A DNA stretch of 44,096 nucleotides from JAUSKF01 sp964545345 (GTDB lineage Bacteria; Patescibacteriota; Minisyncoccia; UBA6257; WO2-44-18): contig CAZJFE010000003.1 in the NCBI GenBank assembly GCA_964545345.1, positions 1 through 44,096 of the forward strand. The letters run 5' to 3'. The notes under the pieces were generated by a model that did not search any database, had not been told where the DNA came from, and saw nothing but the letters and a program-made list of their open reading frames with translations. Below are positions 37,557 through 44,080 of the stretch, one piece after another. The first letter of the stretch is position 1. Each line of letters opens with the position of its first letter. A program made the position numbers and the translations under genes.

Positions 37557-37763
37557 CTACTTTTTGCGCCGATTATAAGGCGGCTGGTTCGGAGGATCAA
37601 GGCTGATCCTCTTCTGAGAAGCCATATTGCTTACAGCAGCAGGAGTCCTGCCAAGCTTTAGGCTAATAACACGAGTGGGGGTATTTCCAAGAGCAAGATC
37701 GCGTAGCTTAGAAACCTCGCCAGGAGTCCACTGTTTACCAGAATTTCTATTATATTTTGCCAT
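37557..37763 (-). CDS. Small SANT/Myb-like helix-turn-helix protein, 68 aa
   Basis: The sequence KQWTPGEVSKLRDLALGN then TPTRVISLKLGRTPAAVSNMA shows the tryptophan-initiated three-helix SANT/Myb-like (or GcrA-like) DNA-binding fold, followed by a basic Pro-rich tail (PPNQPPYNRRKK). Very similar short proteins are, from memory, widespread in Patescibacteria. A DNA-binding role is likely; targets unknown. No Shine-Dalgarno before the ATG. Confidence 0.82.
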   Translation of the reverse strand: MAKYNRNSGKQWTPGEVSKLRDLALGNTPTRVISLKLGRTPAAVSNMASQKRISLDPPNQPPYNRRKK

Positions 37764-37794
37764 TTGAATTTTTTATTTACAATCTTTGACCGAG

Positions 37795-37822
37795 CGTTCC
37801 GGCAGCGGCCGCTGCCGGAACG
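37795..37822. repeat. 28-bp perfect GC-rich palindrome
   Basis: A self-complementary stretch (half-site CGTTCCGGCAGCGG) without loop, between the SinR-like gene and the SANT-like gene. No T-run follows on either strand within ten bases, so it is not a clear terminator. Confidence 0.7.
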
Positions 37823-37836
37823 ACCCAGCTAGCAAG

Positions 37837-38115
37837 TTACAAGAACTTACGCTTGTGCAGCCAGTTCAGGCCATCACTCTCGTTGATCTTCCCATACCAA
37901 TCGCCTTGGAGCCGAAAAACGACTATTTCGTCATTGGCGTCTAAAGCGTAGGGACTGATCAAGTCATACACCTGCTTAGCAGATAATGGGGTCTCCACGA
38001 GCCAAGCAGAAGTAGTGTGATGCCAGTAAGTACCAGAGATACTCTCAATTGCCTTATAAAGGCGTGAATATTCCTGGCCCGGCCGATGCAGCGAGTAAGA
38101 AATGAGGTGAGTCAT
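37837..38115 (-). CDS. SinR-family / Cas2-fold-like protein, 92 aa
   Basis: MTHLISYSLHRPGQEYSRLYKAIESI opens with a beta strand and helix as in Cas2/VapD ferredoxin-fold proteins; GTYWHHTTSAWLVET and the end DEIVVFRLQGDWYGKI match the 'SinR' family pattern as I recall it. The strand after M has no Asp as in active Cas2 (Ser-Tyr-Ser here), so nuclease activity is doubtful. No CRISPR array or other cas gene is nearby. Preceded by a ~245-base structured leader. Confidence 0.72.
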   Translation of the reverse strand: MTHLISYSLHRPGQEYSRLYKAIESISGTYWHHTTSAWLVETPLSAKQVYDLISPYALDANDEIVVFRLQGDWYGKINESDGLNWLHKRKFL

Positions 38116-38143
38116 TTTGTTTACTTAACTAGATTGTCTTATG

Positions 38144-38315
38144 AGGGGCTTAACTGGTAGACTACAACCGTACAGTATCCGCCCTAAGAACCACTCGACT
38201 TTTAGCGAGCCCGCGAGCCTGCTAGTCCAGGCAATACGAGTCCCGCTGTGGCCTAGGCGGTGGGATAAGATTAAGCCCCCAAGAAACCGTCCCGATGGGG
38301 CGGTTTCTTGGTTGT
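38144..38315 (-). ncRNA. Structured leader or small RNA upstream of the SinR-like gene
   Basis: A 9-bp helix GGGGCTTAA (38145-38153) / TTAAGCCCC (38271-38279) encloses ~117 bases with further hairpins (GCCTG/CAGGC, 38217-38232; TCCCGC/GGTGGGA region 38241-38265). Next to it is a 15-bp hairpin CCAAGAAACCG/CGGTTTCTTGG (38279-38312). A minus-strand promoter lies at 38367-38395. Not an identified family. Confidence 0.5.
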
Positions 38316-38366
38316 TCAATCTCTTTGTGATTATATTTGTAGTCATAGTCAGCTTACTTTGCTTAA

Positions 38367-38395
38367 ATAATAATAAAAATTTTTTACTAGGTCAA
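38367..38395 (-). promoter_or_regulatory. Promoter reading into the structured leader
   Basis: Minus-strand TTGACC (38390-38395), 17-bp spacer, TATTAT (38367-38372); overlaps the end of the ImmA/IrrE gene. Confidence 0.6.
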
Positions 38396-39070
38396 TGCCG
38401 GATATAGAAGATCTAGCCGGGCCTTTGCGGCGGCCGGGTTCACGTTAAAAACTTCGGCAAGAATCTCAATAGCTCGACTTCTCAGTGAAGGATCCAAGAC
38501 CTTAAGCTCAAACGGTCCCCCGGTTGAAAGTAGCCCGGCTATCGACTTTTCTACTAAATCGCTCGGGAGAAGCAAGCTTCCAATCGCTTGATTAGCCTGA
38601 TATTCCCACCATTTACCATCATAGCCAGTTCTTAGAACGTCAGAACTTTCATTCTCCCGACATAGAATCTTGGGCTCATCCAGACCGTCAACAAAAAGTG
38701 CCTTGGGTTTCTTACCAAGTACGAATAGATGGCCCTGGAAGAGGGCGTGTCCGGCCTCGTGAGCTAGCGTTGTGCGAATCCGGCGCTCTGAGCTTAAGGA
38801 TCCGTCTTCATCTAAAGATCGGGCTACAACCACTTCTTCTAATCCACGCTTACCGAAACGAGAAAACCCCAGCACCCCCTCCGGCATATCAATATATTGA
38901 TGGACAACGCCGAATCTTTTTTCTATAAAGCGATCGATGCGAACTGGGGCGGGCTTGTCGGGCAATAATCCAACCATCCGTAATTCATTGGAGCATGTTC
39001 TTTCAATCTCGTCCTGTTTATAAAAAGGCCGTGTTTGAAATGGACCAGATTTTGCTCTCAATGTATGCAT
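38387..39070 (-). CDS. ImmA/IrrE-type metallopeptidase
   Basis: 227-residue zinc peptidase. TTLAHEAGHALFQGHL carries the HExxH motif (HEAGH, about 109-113), and WWEYQANQAIGSLLLP the downstream Glu ligand region (E-x-x-AN) of the family. ImmA-type enzymes cleave an XRE repressor to derepress mobile elements; IrrE-type do so in stress responses. The adjacent XRE gene overlaps by one base (TAATG), giving the classical repressor/anti-repressor pair. Confidence 0.93.
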   Translation of the reverse strand: MHTLRAKSGPFQTRPFYKQDEIERTCSNELRMVGLLPDKPAPVRIDRFIEKRFGVVHQYIDMPEGVLGFSRFGKRGLEEVVVARSLDEDGSLSSERRIRTTLAHEAGHALFQGHLFVLGKKPKALFVDGLDEPKILCRENESSDVLRTGYDGKWWEYQANQAIGSLLLPSDLVEKSIAGLLSTGGPFELKVLDPSLRSRAIEILAEVFNVNPAAAKARLDLLYPALT

Positions 39071-39417
39071 TAATTTTTATTACTTTTCCTTGCCTTGTCG
39101 GCGAGCTTTATTAATTCCTCTGGGGTAACGCCCTCGTCTATCACTTTTCGGAAAGCAAGACCGTACCCAGGATTCTTTTTCGTCGCCTCCTTCATGCCTT
39201 CAATAGGTGGCCGATTATCATATTCCTTGAGCTTTTCTAAGCTAATCCCGAGTACGCGGGCCATGTCCGCCAATACCTCATCGGATGGATAGCGACGCCC
39301 GAGTTCGATATCGGAAAGAAAGGCTGCGGAGAGATCACCGAGCTTCTCGCCGAACTCGCGCAAGGACAAATCCTTACCGTCTCTCAGCTCACGTATAAAT
39401 TCTCCCAGAGTCTTCAT
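39070..39417 (-). CDS. XRE-family helix-turn-helix repressor
   Basis: 115 residues. The N-terminal HTH reads LGEFIRELRDGKDLSLREFGEKLGDLSAAFLSDIELGRR in pieces (LSLREFGEKLG, SAAFLSDIELGRRYPS), the XRE/Cro-C1 pattern; the C-terminal half is a linker and a short helical region (GVTPEELIKLADKARK). Likely the repressor of the accessory island and the substrate of the overlapping ImmA-like peptidase. It begins about 110 bp from tRNA-Ser, the proposed end of the island. Confidence 0.93.
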   Translation of the reverse strand: MKTLGEFIRELRDGKDLSLREFGEKLGDLSAAFLSDIELGRRYPSDEVLADMARVLGISLEKLKEYDNRPPIEGMKEATKKNPGYGLAFRKVIDEGVTPEELIKLADKARKSNKN

Positions 39418-39523
39418 ACTAGTAAGCTTACAGCATTACAGATTAGGAGTCAATGCCCAATGTAGGTAATATGTTTATAACAAAACATAGAAGACTCTCG
39501 GTCTCTCGATAAAAAGTTTCAAG

Positions 39524-39536
39524 TGCGGAGGCGGAA
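39524..39536. repeat. 13-bp repeat at the tRNA-Ser 3' end (possible attachment site)
   Basis: TGCGGAGGCGGAA, identical to 24813-24825 in the same orientation. Confidence 0.5.
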
Positions 39537-39612
39537 GGATTCGAACCTTCGGAACCCTTTCGGGTTCAACGCATTAGCAGTGCGCTGCTTTCGGCCACTC
39601 AGCCACGCCTCC
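39526..39612 (-). tRNA. tRNA-Ser (anticodon GCT)
   Basis: Minus-strand class II tRNA, 87 bases: acceptor GGAGGCG/CGCCTCC, anticodon loop with GCT (reads AGC/AGT), long variable arm with CCCGAAAGGG, T-arm GGTTCGAATCC. A 10-bp copy of its 5' end (GGAGGCGTGG) lies ~100 bp upstream at about 39707-39716. Confidence 0.95.
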
Positions 39613-39613
39613 A

Positions 39614-39717
39614 TAAATATTTATTTTCTCGGCAGAGCCTCAATCAAAAATCAGAGGAGTCGCGTCTGCCAGGGTTGCCTTTGCAACCCGCCCAGCCGAG
39701 CTGGGCCCACGCCTCCA
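39614..39717. other. tRNA-adjacent non-coding unit with hairpins
   Basis: Contains GGGTTGC/GCAACCC (39680-39698) and GCCCAG/CTGGGC hairpins and ends in a copy of the tRNA-Ser 5' end; no gene seen. It resembles the tRNA-end copies at 15632 and 24813 in principle. Confidence 0.4.
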
Positions 39718-39817
39718 AACTTTATATATAATACCAGCATTTTAGGGAAAATCCAATTGCTTTAGTTACAACGATAATAGTATATTGCAGTCAGTTATTT
39801 GATTGGTAAGGAGAATA

Positions 39818-40561
39818 ATGTTCCACCCGAATGGTCCGAGCTTGAAGGAATTGATTAAGCAAGCGCTGTCGTCCACGAAAGAGGGATATGACCAACTGGC
39901 TCCTAAATTTGATTACACTCCGTTTCTAACACCGAAACAGCTCGTTGATCAGGTGGTAAAATATCTCACCGAAGATGCCGACAGCAAACCCATCAATACG
40001 CACGAGTTCAATTCCACGATTGATCTCTGCACCGGCACCGGAGCGGGCGTGGAAGGATTGATTCCAATCGTCAGTAACGAGATAGTCGGCGTGGACTGGA
40101 GCGAACCAATGCTAGCGGAGGCGAAAAAGAAATTCGCCGGCGTGACTAAGCCAAGAATTCGTTTTGTCTGCGAGAATATCTTTAAAATTAATTATCCGGA
40201 AAAGTTTGATCTGGTTACTTGCTTTGGGGCGCTGGGTCACATTGAAAAGAGTCGGCAGAAAGAGTTTGTTGATCTAATCTATCGCCTGCTGAAGCCCGGC
40301 GGACGATTCGCTTTCGTTACTGCTGATAAGCCGAAGTGGTATCAGCCGAGCGCCTGGCCGTATTTCATCTTTGACGCGGTGATGAAGGTTAGAAATTGGG
40401 CGATCAAACCGGAGTTCGTGATGTATTACATTAATTTCCTTCTGCCGGACGCCCTCCGCTTGTTTCGCATTAGCGATTGGACCATCACGCTAGTTGCTCC
40501 TCTAGAGATTAATGGGAGGAGCACCTCGGCCAAACTCGTGGTTGTTCAAAAAGACATTTAA
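39818..40561 (+). CDS. Class I SAM-dependent methyltransferase
   Basis: 247 residues from ATG 39818 (AAGGAG four bases upstream). Motif I is TIDLCTGTGAGVEGLIP, motif II EIVGVDWSEPMLAEAK (acidic residue for SAM ribose), then KFDLVTCFGALGHIEKS and YRLLKPGGRFAFVTAD, the complete order of a UbiE/Methyltransf_11-type enzyme. KEGYDQLAPKFD before motif I is typical as well. Small-molecule or lipid methylation is likely; the target is not inferable. A strong terminator follows. Confidence 0.92.
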   Translation: MFHPNGPSLKELIKQALSSTKEGYDQLAPKFDYTPFLTPKQLVDQVVKYLTEDADSKPINTHEFNSTIDLCTGTGAGVEGLIPIVSNEIVGVDWSEPMLAEAKKKFAGVTKPRIRFVCENIFKINYPEKFDLVTCFGALGHIEKSRQKEFVDLIYRLLKPGGRFAFVTADKPKWYQPSAWPYFIFDAVMKVRNWAIKPEFVMYYINFLLPDALRLFRISDWTITLVAPLEINGRSTSAKLVVVQKDI

Positions 40562-40563
40562 AA

Positions 40564-40598
40564 AAATCGCCCCCGAATTTCGGGGGCTTTGTTTTTTG
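40564..40598 (+). terminator. Terminator of the methyltransferase gene
   Basis: GCCCCCGAA/TTCGGGGGC hairpin followed by TTTGTTTTTTG. Confidence 0.88.
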
Positions 40599-40603
40599 TT
40601 GTA

Positions 40604-40897
40604 TTACTCAGTAGAACTCACTCTCGTGAGTACTTCCTTATAACCTTCCACGACGTTCTTGAGAATGTTGGAATCGTCCACCATTCTTTGGAGCTTCTGA
40701 TTGATCGCGGAGATGCTCAGTGCGATAGTCTGTCGGCAGTGCGCGCAATTCCGGAGATGTTCCTGAACTTCCGCCATCATCGCCTCATCCGGCTTGAACT
40801 GGGGATCTCTGGACGCGGGATCCACCAGATCAGCAGACAGGGTATCCATCATTGCGGTGCAGATAGCCAACGCCACTCTCGGAAGAATCGTTTCCAT
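40604..40897 (-). CDS. Small zinc-finger-like (anti-sigma-type) protein, 97 aa
   Basis: Start METILPRVAL at ATG 40897, with AGGAGG four bases upstream. HLRNCAHCRQTIAL (about 53-66) has the H-x3-C-x2-C arrangement of the zinc-binding anti-sigma family, between an N-terminal helix pair and a C-terminal helical tail (INQKLQRMVDDSNILKNVV). No membrane segment and no sigma factor is adjacent. Its Shine-Dalgarno lies in one arm of a perfect 20-bp inverted repeat spanning the long leader, implying translational control. Confidence 0.72.
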   Translation of the reverse strand: METILPRVALAICTAMMDTLSADLVDPASRDPQFKPDEAMMAEVQEHLRNCAHCRQTIALSISAINQKLQRMVDDSNILKNVVEGYKEVLTRVSSTE

Positions 40898-40900
40898 CCT

Positions 40901-41230
40901 GCCTCCTCCTTCTCTGTAAAGCTCTATCGCGACACAGCGAATTTTATTCTTAGAGCGAGGCGTGAGGATTGGAGAATAGAAATCTATCTCCAATCCTCAC
41001 AACAAAGCTATCAGATAAAATTTGCGTGTCCCGTGAGCGGGTTGCGGGATAAATTACCGAATAACGGCGTCATTCGTCGTTATCGTATCCCGATACAATT
41101 GCCTCCTCATTCCTTGTTCTCGGTAATTTCTCCCCGCAACGCGAAGAGAGTTTACAGAGAAGGAGGAGGCTGCTCCTCAGTTGTTTTGGTATCAGTCCAA
41201 GTGGGCTGAACCGCTTTTCAATGTTGTCGG
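40901..41230 (-). promoter_or_regulatory. Long structured leader that can hide the ribosome binding site
   Basis: 40901-40920 (which contains the Shine-Dalgarno of the 97-aa gene) is the exact reverse complement of 41151-41170. Inside lie a 14-bp hairpin GTGAGGATTGGAGA/TCTCCAATCCTCAC (40962-41000), a near-perfect pairing of 41039-41058 with 41121-41140, and GTATC/GATAC. CTCCTC at 41173-41178 (GAGGAG on the RNA) could pair with the anti-Shine-Dalgarno arm instead. Confidence 0.65.
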
Positions 41231-41231
41231 T

Positions 41232-41260
41232 ATTATAGCAAGAATCCTAAAATTTTGCAA
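41232..41260 (-). promoter_or_regulatory. Promoter of the structured leader
   Basis: Minus-strand TTGCAA (41255-41260), 17-bp spacer, TATAAT (41232-41237); about 330 bases upstream of the ATG. Confidence 0.72.
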
Positions 41261-41267
41261 CTCTAAA

Positions 41268-41294
41268 GAAAAAACCGCTGGTTAGGCGGTTTTG
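41268..41294 (-). terminator. Terminator of the 437-aa gene
   Basis: AAACCGC/GCGGTTT hairpin overlapping the stop codon region, with an A-run on the plus strand. Confidence 0.7.
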
Positions 41295-42595
41295 AAGTTG
41301 GTGATATCATAAGCCATTGTGCCGTGCCGGCTTTCCAGAAAGTAGGGACGGTCTTGGAAGTAGCCGCCAATCTTACTAATCGTTTTTGGGAGTATGATCA
41401 CCGGAAGGTCGTTGGTCTCAACATCAATCTGAATTTGTCTTCTCTGGCCATCTTTCATCAGCGGCCCGTTCTTACCAATCAGAACCCGTTTAGCTCTGAT
41501 CTTTGTGGCGAAGTTCTTCAGAAAACGGAACAAGCAGGACCGCACCGCTCTCTTTCGCGGCCGGGAATATATTCTTTCCGAATCAATATCAATTGAATCA
41601 GCAATCAGATCAGCGGTGCCATCTTCGTTGGGTGTAAGAAAAAGCCATGCCTGTCCGACCACTCCCCACCCCTTTTCCGAAATTTCCGCCACCTGAATTC
41701 CTTTATCAATCAGAAATTCCAGGATTCCGGCCGGATATTTTTTGTAGTCAACATCATCCAACGGCAGTTCGGGAGCCGGATAGACACCGCGCTTTCCTAT
41801 CGCGATGCAGCAGCCACTCCAGTTACCCTGGAAAATATCCCGTTGCGGGATCCGTTCCCAAAGCTTAACCGTATACTGTTTAAGACTGCCCTCTCCAGCC
41901 AATGCCCGGAAGATATCATGTATCCCCCAATAAACCTGGTTAGTTCCATCCACCGGGTCGATTATTTTCTTACCCTTTTTCTTGAGGTAGGAAAAGGTTT
42001 TATTGAAAGTCGGAAAAAATGGGCTTTCTTTCGATATAGGGAGATTAATCTTCCCCTTCTTGAGCTCTTTCTTATTTTTCCTGATACCCATCACGTCCTT
42101 CGCGATACTGCGCTGAAGGTTACTGCCAATATAGCCGGTTATTAAGGCGGCGAGCTTTTTTTCCAGTTCTTCCCACAGCTCATCAACCTTGGATGGGTCA
42201 TATTCCAGCAGATCTTCCGTTTCCGAAAGCGTGGTGTAAATCCAGTAAAAATAATCAATCCCGTGATTTAGAAATTCATGCTTACTCTTTAGGTTGTGGT
42301 CAGCGACTGCATTCCAGAATGAGTCTGCCGGATCTCCCATGCTGATCAAATTCTGAAAATCTTGTTTAACTAGAATGGCTTGAAGAATCTTGAAAAAAAG
42401 TCTTTGGGTGGAAGATGACTCCTTGCTTAGCGCCTTCATGTGATTCAAAAAAAGTTTGGCGGGTAGTTGGAGTCCTTCACCGTTTTTCGCGCAAAATTCC
42501 AGAAACTCCCTCATGCCCCACGGACTGGAAATACGGTCTAAGATTTTCCCTACTCTGAGGCCATCCAGAATCCCGTCATCCGTGTCTTGGACCAA
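41282..42595 (-). CDS. Hypothetical protein, 437 aa
   Basis: Not recognised. The N-terminal ~190 residues are helical (FLEFCAKNGEGLQLPAKLFL, VDELWEELEKKLAALITGYI); the C-terminal half is mixed, with KIIDPVDGTNQVYWGIHDIFR, GNWSGCCIAIGKRG and GWGVVGQAWLFLTPNEDGTADLIADS. DPVDGT recalls inositol-phosphatase motif DxxDGT, but the surrounding motifs are missing, so I do not use it. The TTG at 42595 is the upstream-most start, with AGGTG before it. Cytoplasmic. Divergent from uvrC. Confidence 0.65.
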   Translation of the reverse strand: MVQDTDDGILDGLRVGKILDRISSPWGMREFLEFCAKNGEGLQLPAKLFLNHMKALSKESSSTQRLFFKILQAILVKQDFQNLISMGDPADSFWNAVADHNLKSKHEFLNHGIDYFYWIYTTLSETEDLLEYDPSKVDELWEELEKKLAALITGYIGSNLQRSIAKDVMGIRKNKKELKKGKINLPISKESPFFPTFNKTFSYLKKKGKKIIDPVDGTNQVYWGIHDIFRALAGEGSLKQYTVKLWERIPQRDIFQGNWSGCCIAIGKRGVYPAPELPLDDVDYKKYPAGILEFLIDKGIQVAEISEKGWGVVGQAWLFLTPNEDGTADLIADSIDIDSERIYSRPRKRAVRSCLFRFLKNFATKIRAKRVLIGKNGPLMKDGQRRQIQIDVETNDLPVIILPKTISKIGGYFQDRPYFLESRHGTMAYDITNFKTA

Positions 42596-42645
42596 TTTTC
42601 ACCTATGTTGTTAAAAACCTGCCCATATAATATAATTTTTCCGCT

Positions 42646-43875
42646 ATGAATGCAAGCGTTATCAGAAAAATTAAAGAGGCGCCGAGCGATCCGGGAGTTT
42701 ACACCTTCTATGCCGGCCAAACCGTCCTATATATAGGAAAGGCGGCTAATTTGAAAAACCGGCTTAAATCCTACTTGCCCGCCTCTGGAGGGTTAAAAAT
42801 CACCGATCTGAAGACTCAGTCACTCCATGAGGAGGCGGACAATTTGGAATACAAAGTTTTGCGTTCTGATATTGAAGCGTTGATAGAAGAATCCCGGCTG
42901 ATTAAATCTTTGAAGCCGAAGTACAATGTTTTGTGGATGGATGACAAATCTTATCACTATGTCTACTTCACAAAAGAAGTTTACCCAAAGATTTTTGTTG
43001 GGCATAAAAATCCTCCTCGTCGTTTGTTGTCAGTTGTTAGTTATTCCGGGATTGGCCCCTTCACCGACGGAAGCGCTTTACGGATCGTTTTGAAATTACT
43101 CCGCAGGCCATTCCCCTACTGCACTTGTTTCCAACTTCATTTGCGGGATTGTCTAAACGCGCAGATTGGGAAATGTTTTGGGTTTTGTTGCAAAAGATTA
43201 ACCAACGACGAACAACTTACGACTAATGATGATTACAAGAAAAACATCAGGGCGATTAAGATGGTTTTAAATGGGCGCGGGAAGAAGCTGCTGGAGTCGC
43301 TGAAGGATGAAAAGGAGCGGTGGGCGCTGGAGAGAATTTTTGAACACAAAGAATTTCTAAACAATGACGTCATTAGACCTTCGGAATTGGATATTCAAAA
43401 AATAGAGTGTTACGACAATTCCAATTTCGCCGGAAAAGAAGCGGTTGGGGCGATGACAACACTAACAAGAAACGACAAACGACAAACGACTAACGACGGC
43501 TGGACGACAGACAAAAACCAGTGGCGGAAATTCAAAATTAAAAGCACGCCGACTCGCGACGACCCAAGAATGATTGAGGAAATTTTGAGTCGTCGCTTAA
43601 ATCATCCGGAATGGCCGTATCCCGATTTGATTGTGATTGATGGAGGCATTACGCAGTATCGGGCGGCGAAACGAGTACTTGACGAGTTTCATAAACGACA
43701 CACAACTAACAACATACGACTCGTGTCGTATGCCAAGCCGCAGAGAAAAATAATCGGTATGTCTGAAGCTCCGCGCGAGCTTCAGGAGTTAATTGAGCGG
43801 ATTATACATCAGACTCACAACTTCGTGATCCGCTATCACCGTCAGGTTCGTGAGCGAGAGTTTATTCCGAGATAA
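42646..43875 (+). CDS. uvrC: UvrC-like excinuclease subunit, shortened
   Basis: Makes the two incisions in UvrABC nucleotide excision repair. 409 residues versus about 600 in model UvrC. Present: GIY-YIG nuclease (GVYTFYAGQTVLYIGKAANL, about 17-36), KSLKPKYNVLWMDDKSYHYV, a Cys-containing region (PYCTCFQLHLRDCLNAQIGKC, in parts), and the RNase H-like second nuclease (IECYDNSN, PDLIVIDGGITQ). Missing: the UVR (UvrB-binding) region and the C-terminal HhH pair. Four GTCGTT-type repeats are inserted in frame, adding Thr/Asn/Asp-rich loops. A TATAAT box ends nine bases before the ATG. Confidence 0.92.
   Translation: MNASVIRKIKEAPSDPGVYTFYAGQTVLYIGKAANLKNRLKSYLPASGGLKITDLKTQSLHEEADNLEYKVLRSDIEALIEESRLIKSLKPKYNVLWMDDKSYHYVYFTKEVYPKIFVGHKNPPRRLLSVVSYSGIGPFTDGSALRIVLKLLRRPFPYCTCFQLHLRDCLNAQIGKCFGFCCKRLTNDEQLTTNDDYKKNIRAIKMVLNGRGKKLLESLKDEKERWALERIFEHKEFLNNDVIRPSELDIQKIECYDNSNFAGKEAVGAMTTLTRNDKRQTTNDGWTTDKNQWRKFKIKSTPTRDDPRMIEEILSRRLNHPEWPYPDLIVIDGGITQYRAAKRVLDEFHKRHTTNNIRLVSYAKPQRKIIGMSEAPRELQELIERIIHQTHNFVIRYHRQVREREFIPR
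43018..43045 (+). repeat. GTCGTT-type repeat, first copy in uvrC
   Basis: CGTCGTTTGTTGTCAGTTG-type low-complexity stretch encoding RRLLSVVSY. Confidence 0.5.
43200..43233 (+). repeat. GTCGTT-type repeat (reverse form), second copy in uvrC
   Basis: ACCAACGACGAACAAC...-type stretch encoding LTNDEQLTTNDD. Confidence 0.6.
43461..43497 (+). repeat. GTCGTT-type repeat (reverse form), third copy in uvrC
   Basis: AACGACAAACGACAAACGAC-type stretch encoding TRNDKRQTTND. Confidence 0.65.
43693..43720 (+). repeat. GTCGTT-type repeat (reverse form), fourth copy in uvrC
   Basis: AACGACACACAACTAACAAC-type stretch encoding KRHTTNNIR. Confidence 0.5.
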
Positions 43876-43877
43876 AA

Positions 43878-44007
43878 AAATACACCAACAGACCCGCTCT
43901 ATTGGTGCTAAGTGTCCCCTGACGGGGTCCAAGGATGTGGGATACCTCGTGACTCTACGGGGTTGGTCCAGAGTCGTTTCTCCGAGTACAGCCCACAACA
44001 CACTTGT
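43878..44007 (-). ncRNA. Candidate ~130-nt small RNA with own promoter and terminator
   Basis: A minus-strand consensus promoter at 44014-44041 is followed by no open frame but by compact pairing: AAGTGT/ACACTT outer stem, GTGGG/CCCAC with TAC/GTA, GACTCT/AGAGTC hairpin, CCCC-GTCA-GGGG hairpin, and a terminator CACCAA/TTGGTG plus TATTTTTT (43877-43907). Not recognised as SRP, RNase P or tmRNA; a 6S-like regulator is possible but unproved. Confidence 0.6.
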
Positions 44008-44013
44008 AGGGGC

Positions 44014-44041
44014 ATTATAGCAAACCCACAGAATTTGTCAA
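44014..44041 (-). promoter_or_regulatory. Consensus promoter of the candidate small RNA
   Basis: Minus-strand TTGACA (44036-44041), 16-bp spacer, TATAAT (44014-44019). Confidence 0.8.
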
Positions 44042-44068
44042 GTACCTCCAAGAATAGGCCTGTTTTGT

Positions 44069-44074
44069 TATAAT
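44069..44074 (+). promoter_or_regulatory. Extended -10 box, leaderless start at the window edge
   Basis: TGT-TATAAT ends six bases before ATG 44081, the same spacing as at 26617. Confidence 0.55.
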
Positions 44075-44080
44075 GTTTAG

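Noticed and set aside
37837..38115. CRISPR Cas2
   Set aside because: No CRISPR array, no cas1, and the catalytic Asp position is not acidic; SinR-like family fits better.
38125..38346. 73-codon minus-strand frame
   Set aside because: It coincides with the paired RNA-like domain, has no ribosome binding site, and the base pairing explains the sequence better.
41282..42595. Inositol monophosphatase, from DPVDGT
   Set aside because: Only this short motif fits; other family motifs are absent.
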